From Lachnospiraceae bacterium (GTDB lineage Bacteria > Bacillota > Clostridia > Lachnospirales > Lachnospiraceae): a DNA stretch of 8,180 bases. Below the pieces are notes generated by a model. That model did no database searches, was not told the DNA's origin, and saw nothing but the letters and a program-made list of their open reading frames with translations. The stretch lies in contig JAFOCX010000169.1 in the NCBI GenBank assembly GCA_017380975.1, positions 1 to 8,180 on the forward strand, written 5' to 3'. Positions 6,923 through 8,180 of the stretch are shown here, one piece after another. Every line of letters starts with the position of its first letter. The stretch's first letter is position 1. The translations under genes and the position numbers were made by a program.

Positions 6923-8110
6923 TTAATATCTCTTTTCCGCCTTCTTATAGATCACAGCAAGCATGGCTGCAGTTACAAATGAAGCAAAGCCGAACATGAA
7001 CGGCAGCTTTGGATTCGCTGTATATAACAATCCCGCAAACAATGCTCCAATAATTCCGCCAAGTGATTTTATAGAATTGCAAAATCCCATGATCAGACTA
7101 TTCTGCTCTTCCGGTCCGCCACTGGCTACCAGATTATGGATCAATGGAACGCTGATGGAATTAAATGCATAAAAAATCACAAAAACAATGATAAACGGAA
7201 TGATATCTTCAAACCAGACAACTCCAAACATTGCGGCTGAACAGATTGCAAGGACTCCTATTACTGAATTTCGATTGTCCGTCTTCTTTAACAGCCAAAT
7301 GCAAATGGTGCTGTTGGCCACCAGTGTGATCAAGCCCATGACGCCTTTCAAGATCCCATTATATCCGGATGAAAACTGAAACTGATCTCGGATATAGTAG
7401 TTAAATGTCTGATCAAAACAATTGTAACCCAATTCCTGAAGAGAAGCCACGATAAACAGGATCAGAAACATCGGCGTCAGGAAATTTCTTGCAAGAAGGA
7501 AACTGTGAAACGGATTGATCTCGGCAAATCCTTTGGTCTTTTTTAATTCGTGCAGAGGAAATATGGAATCATCTTTACATCCAAAATAGAAAATAAATCC
7601 GGATATCACCAACAAGATCACCTGAACAATGATCGCAAGATAAGTAAAAACCTCACCCAGCAAACCGCCGACAAAATAGCCAAAAGCGCCAAATACAGAC
7701 TGGATCGTTGCATTGACCGCCAGCTGTTTGCCTCGCGTTACCGGATCAGGAGCCGTATTTACAATATAGGTCAAAATGCATACAAAACAGCCTCCGCATC
7801 CGATTCCTGCGATTGCACGAGCCAATGTAAATCCCATTTCTGTAGATGAAAGTCCAAAAAGTGCCTGGCCAAACGCGTAACCGATACAAGTTACAAGAAG
7901 TATTTTTCGGCTGGACAGATAGGCACTGAGCCACCCCCAGAACGGCGAAAACAAAAAGTTGGTCAGCATCTGAGCAGCCATAGCCACTCCGAACATATAA
8001 CTTCCCAAACCAAAATGTGTAAATAATGTCGGGGTTACCGGATGGGCAGTGTTTGCTGCAATACTGAGAACAATGCATCCCAGATAGTAATAGAATAAGT
8101 GTTTGTCCAT
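6923..8110 (-). CDS. Major facilitator superfamily transporter, substrate unknown
   Basis: 395 residues with about 12 hydrophobic helices in two halves, split by a hydrophilic loop at about 178-205. The loop 2-3 signature motif A (G-x3-D-x2-G-R-K) is recognisable as G59...S67-R68-K69 but the Asp is replaced by A63. ARAIAGIGCGG (97-107) resembles the helix-4 motif B. These mark an MFS secondary transporter; exporter (drug-type) or metabolite carrier cannot be separated by eye. The frame is open up to a TTG at 8140, but that codon lies inside the terminator stem at 8133-8160; ATG 8110 leaves a complete first helix and is chosen. Its ribosome site is weak (GGTG at 8120-8117). The gene is convergent with iclR. 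Its codons look less biased than those of groEL and tig, fitting low expression. Confidence 0.9.
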   Translation of the reverse strand: MDKHLFYYYLGCIVLSIAANTAHPVTPTLFTHFGLGSYMFGVAMAAQMLTNFLFSPFWGWLSAYLSSRKILLVTCIGYAFGQALFGLSSTEMGFTLARAIAGIGCGGCFVCILTYIVNTAPDPVTRGKQLAVNATIQSVFGAFGYFVGGLLGEVFTYLAIIVQVILLVISGFIFYFGCKDDSIFPLHELKKTKGFAEINPFHSFLLARNFLTPMFLILFIVASLQELGYNCFDQTFNYYIRDQFQFSSGYNGILKGVMGLITLVANSTICIWLLKKTDNRNSVIGVLAICSAAMFGVVWFEDIIPFIIVFVIFYAFNSISVPLIHNLVASGGPEEQNSLIMGFCNSIKSLGGIIGALFAGLLYTANPKLPFMFGFASFVTAAMLAVIYKKAEKRY

Positions 8111-8120
8111 ATCACACACC

Positions 8121-8160
8121 AAAAATAAAAACCGCCGCAAGGAATCACTTCCCTGCGGCG
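8121..8160 (-). terminator. Intrinsic terminator directly upstream of the MFS gene (possible attenuator)
   Basis: On the minus strand a 12-pair stem forms between 8160-8149 and 8144-8133: CGCCGCA with TGCGGCG, one G-U wobble (8153/8140), then GGAA with TTCC, closed by a GTGA loop (GNRA type). TTTTTATTTTT (8131-8121) follows. On the plus strand the wobble becomes a C-A mismatch, so the structure is best as minus-strand RNA. It either ends an upstream gene beyond the right edge or controls the transporter, whose ATG is 10 bases after the T-run. Confidence 0.88.
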
Positions 8161-8180
8161 ATTGAATTTAACAATGACTT

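Noticed and set aside
8111..8140. TTG at 8140 as the start of the transporter (10 residues longer)
   Set aside because: The codon lies inside the terminator stem, lacks a ribosome site, and the added residues precede an already complete first helix. ATG 8110 is preferred.

Overview
The window is ordinary, densely packed bacterial chromosome and most likely comes from the class Clostridia, with Lachnospiraceae as my best guess. This rests on strong AGGAGG-type ribosome binding sites, sigma-A and extended -10 promoters, a HrcA/CIRCE-controlled groESL operon, a GroEL ending in a Gly/Met tail, a DUF975-type membrane protein, and a moderate base composition judged by eye. I see no phage, IS element, CRISPR array, rRNA or tRNA, and no gene-free stretch over 300 bases.

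Layout, left to right. Positions 1-1221 (minus) hold trigger factor, cut by the left edge and lacking only the last part of its C-terminus, with its own extended -10 promoter. Positions 1368-2973 (minus) hold a two-gene operon: a DUF975-like integral membrane protein followed by a DJ-1/PfpI-family protein. A 70-base gap separates this operon from a divergent CYTH/triphosphate-tunnel phosphohydrolase gene (3044-3493, plus); the two predicted -10 boxes overlap on opposite strands. A hairpin terminator at 3513-3550 separates the CYTH gene from groESL, which runs towards it (groEL 3567-5189, groES 5225-5512, both minus). The groE control region (about 5560-5669) carries a TTGACA-17-TATAAC promoter, a CIRCE operator lying across the -35 box, and phased A-tracts.

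From the same intergenic region a plus-strand pair departs: a 119-residue membrane-anchored acidic protein of unknown function (5740-6099) whose stop codon is directly followed by the start of an IclR-family regulator (6100-6873). A long hairpin terminator follows. Convergent to it is a 12-helix major facilitator transporter (6923-8110, minus). A strong intrinsic terminator sits within a few bases of the transporter's start codon, so its transcription apparently has to pass through that terminator.

Functionally, the left and centre are protein quality control (trigger factor, GroES/GroEL, a DJ-1 protein), with polyphosphate or nucleotide-triphosphate hydrolysis in between. The right is a small accessory module of regulator, membrane protein and transporter. 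Nothing here clearly forms a new system. The points most worth checking are the terminator before the transporter, the CIRCE/-35 overlap, the unknown acidic membrane protein coupled to IclR, and the overlapping divergent promoters.
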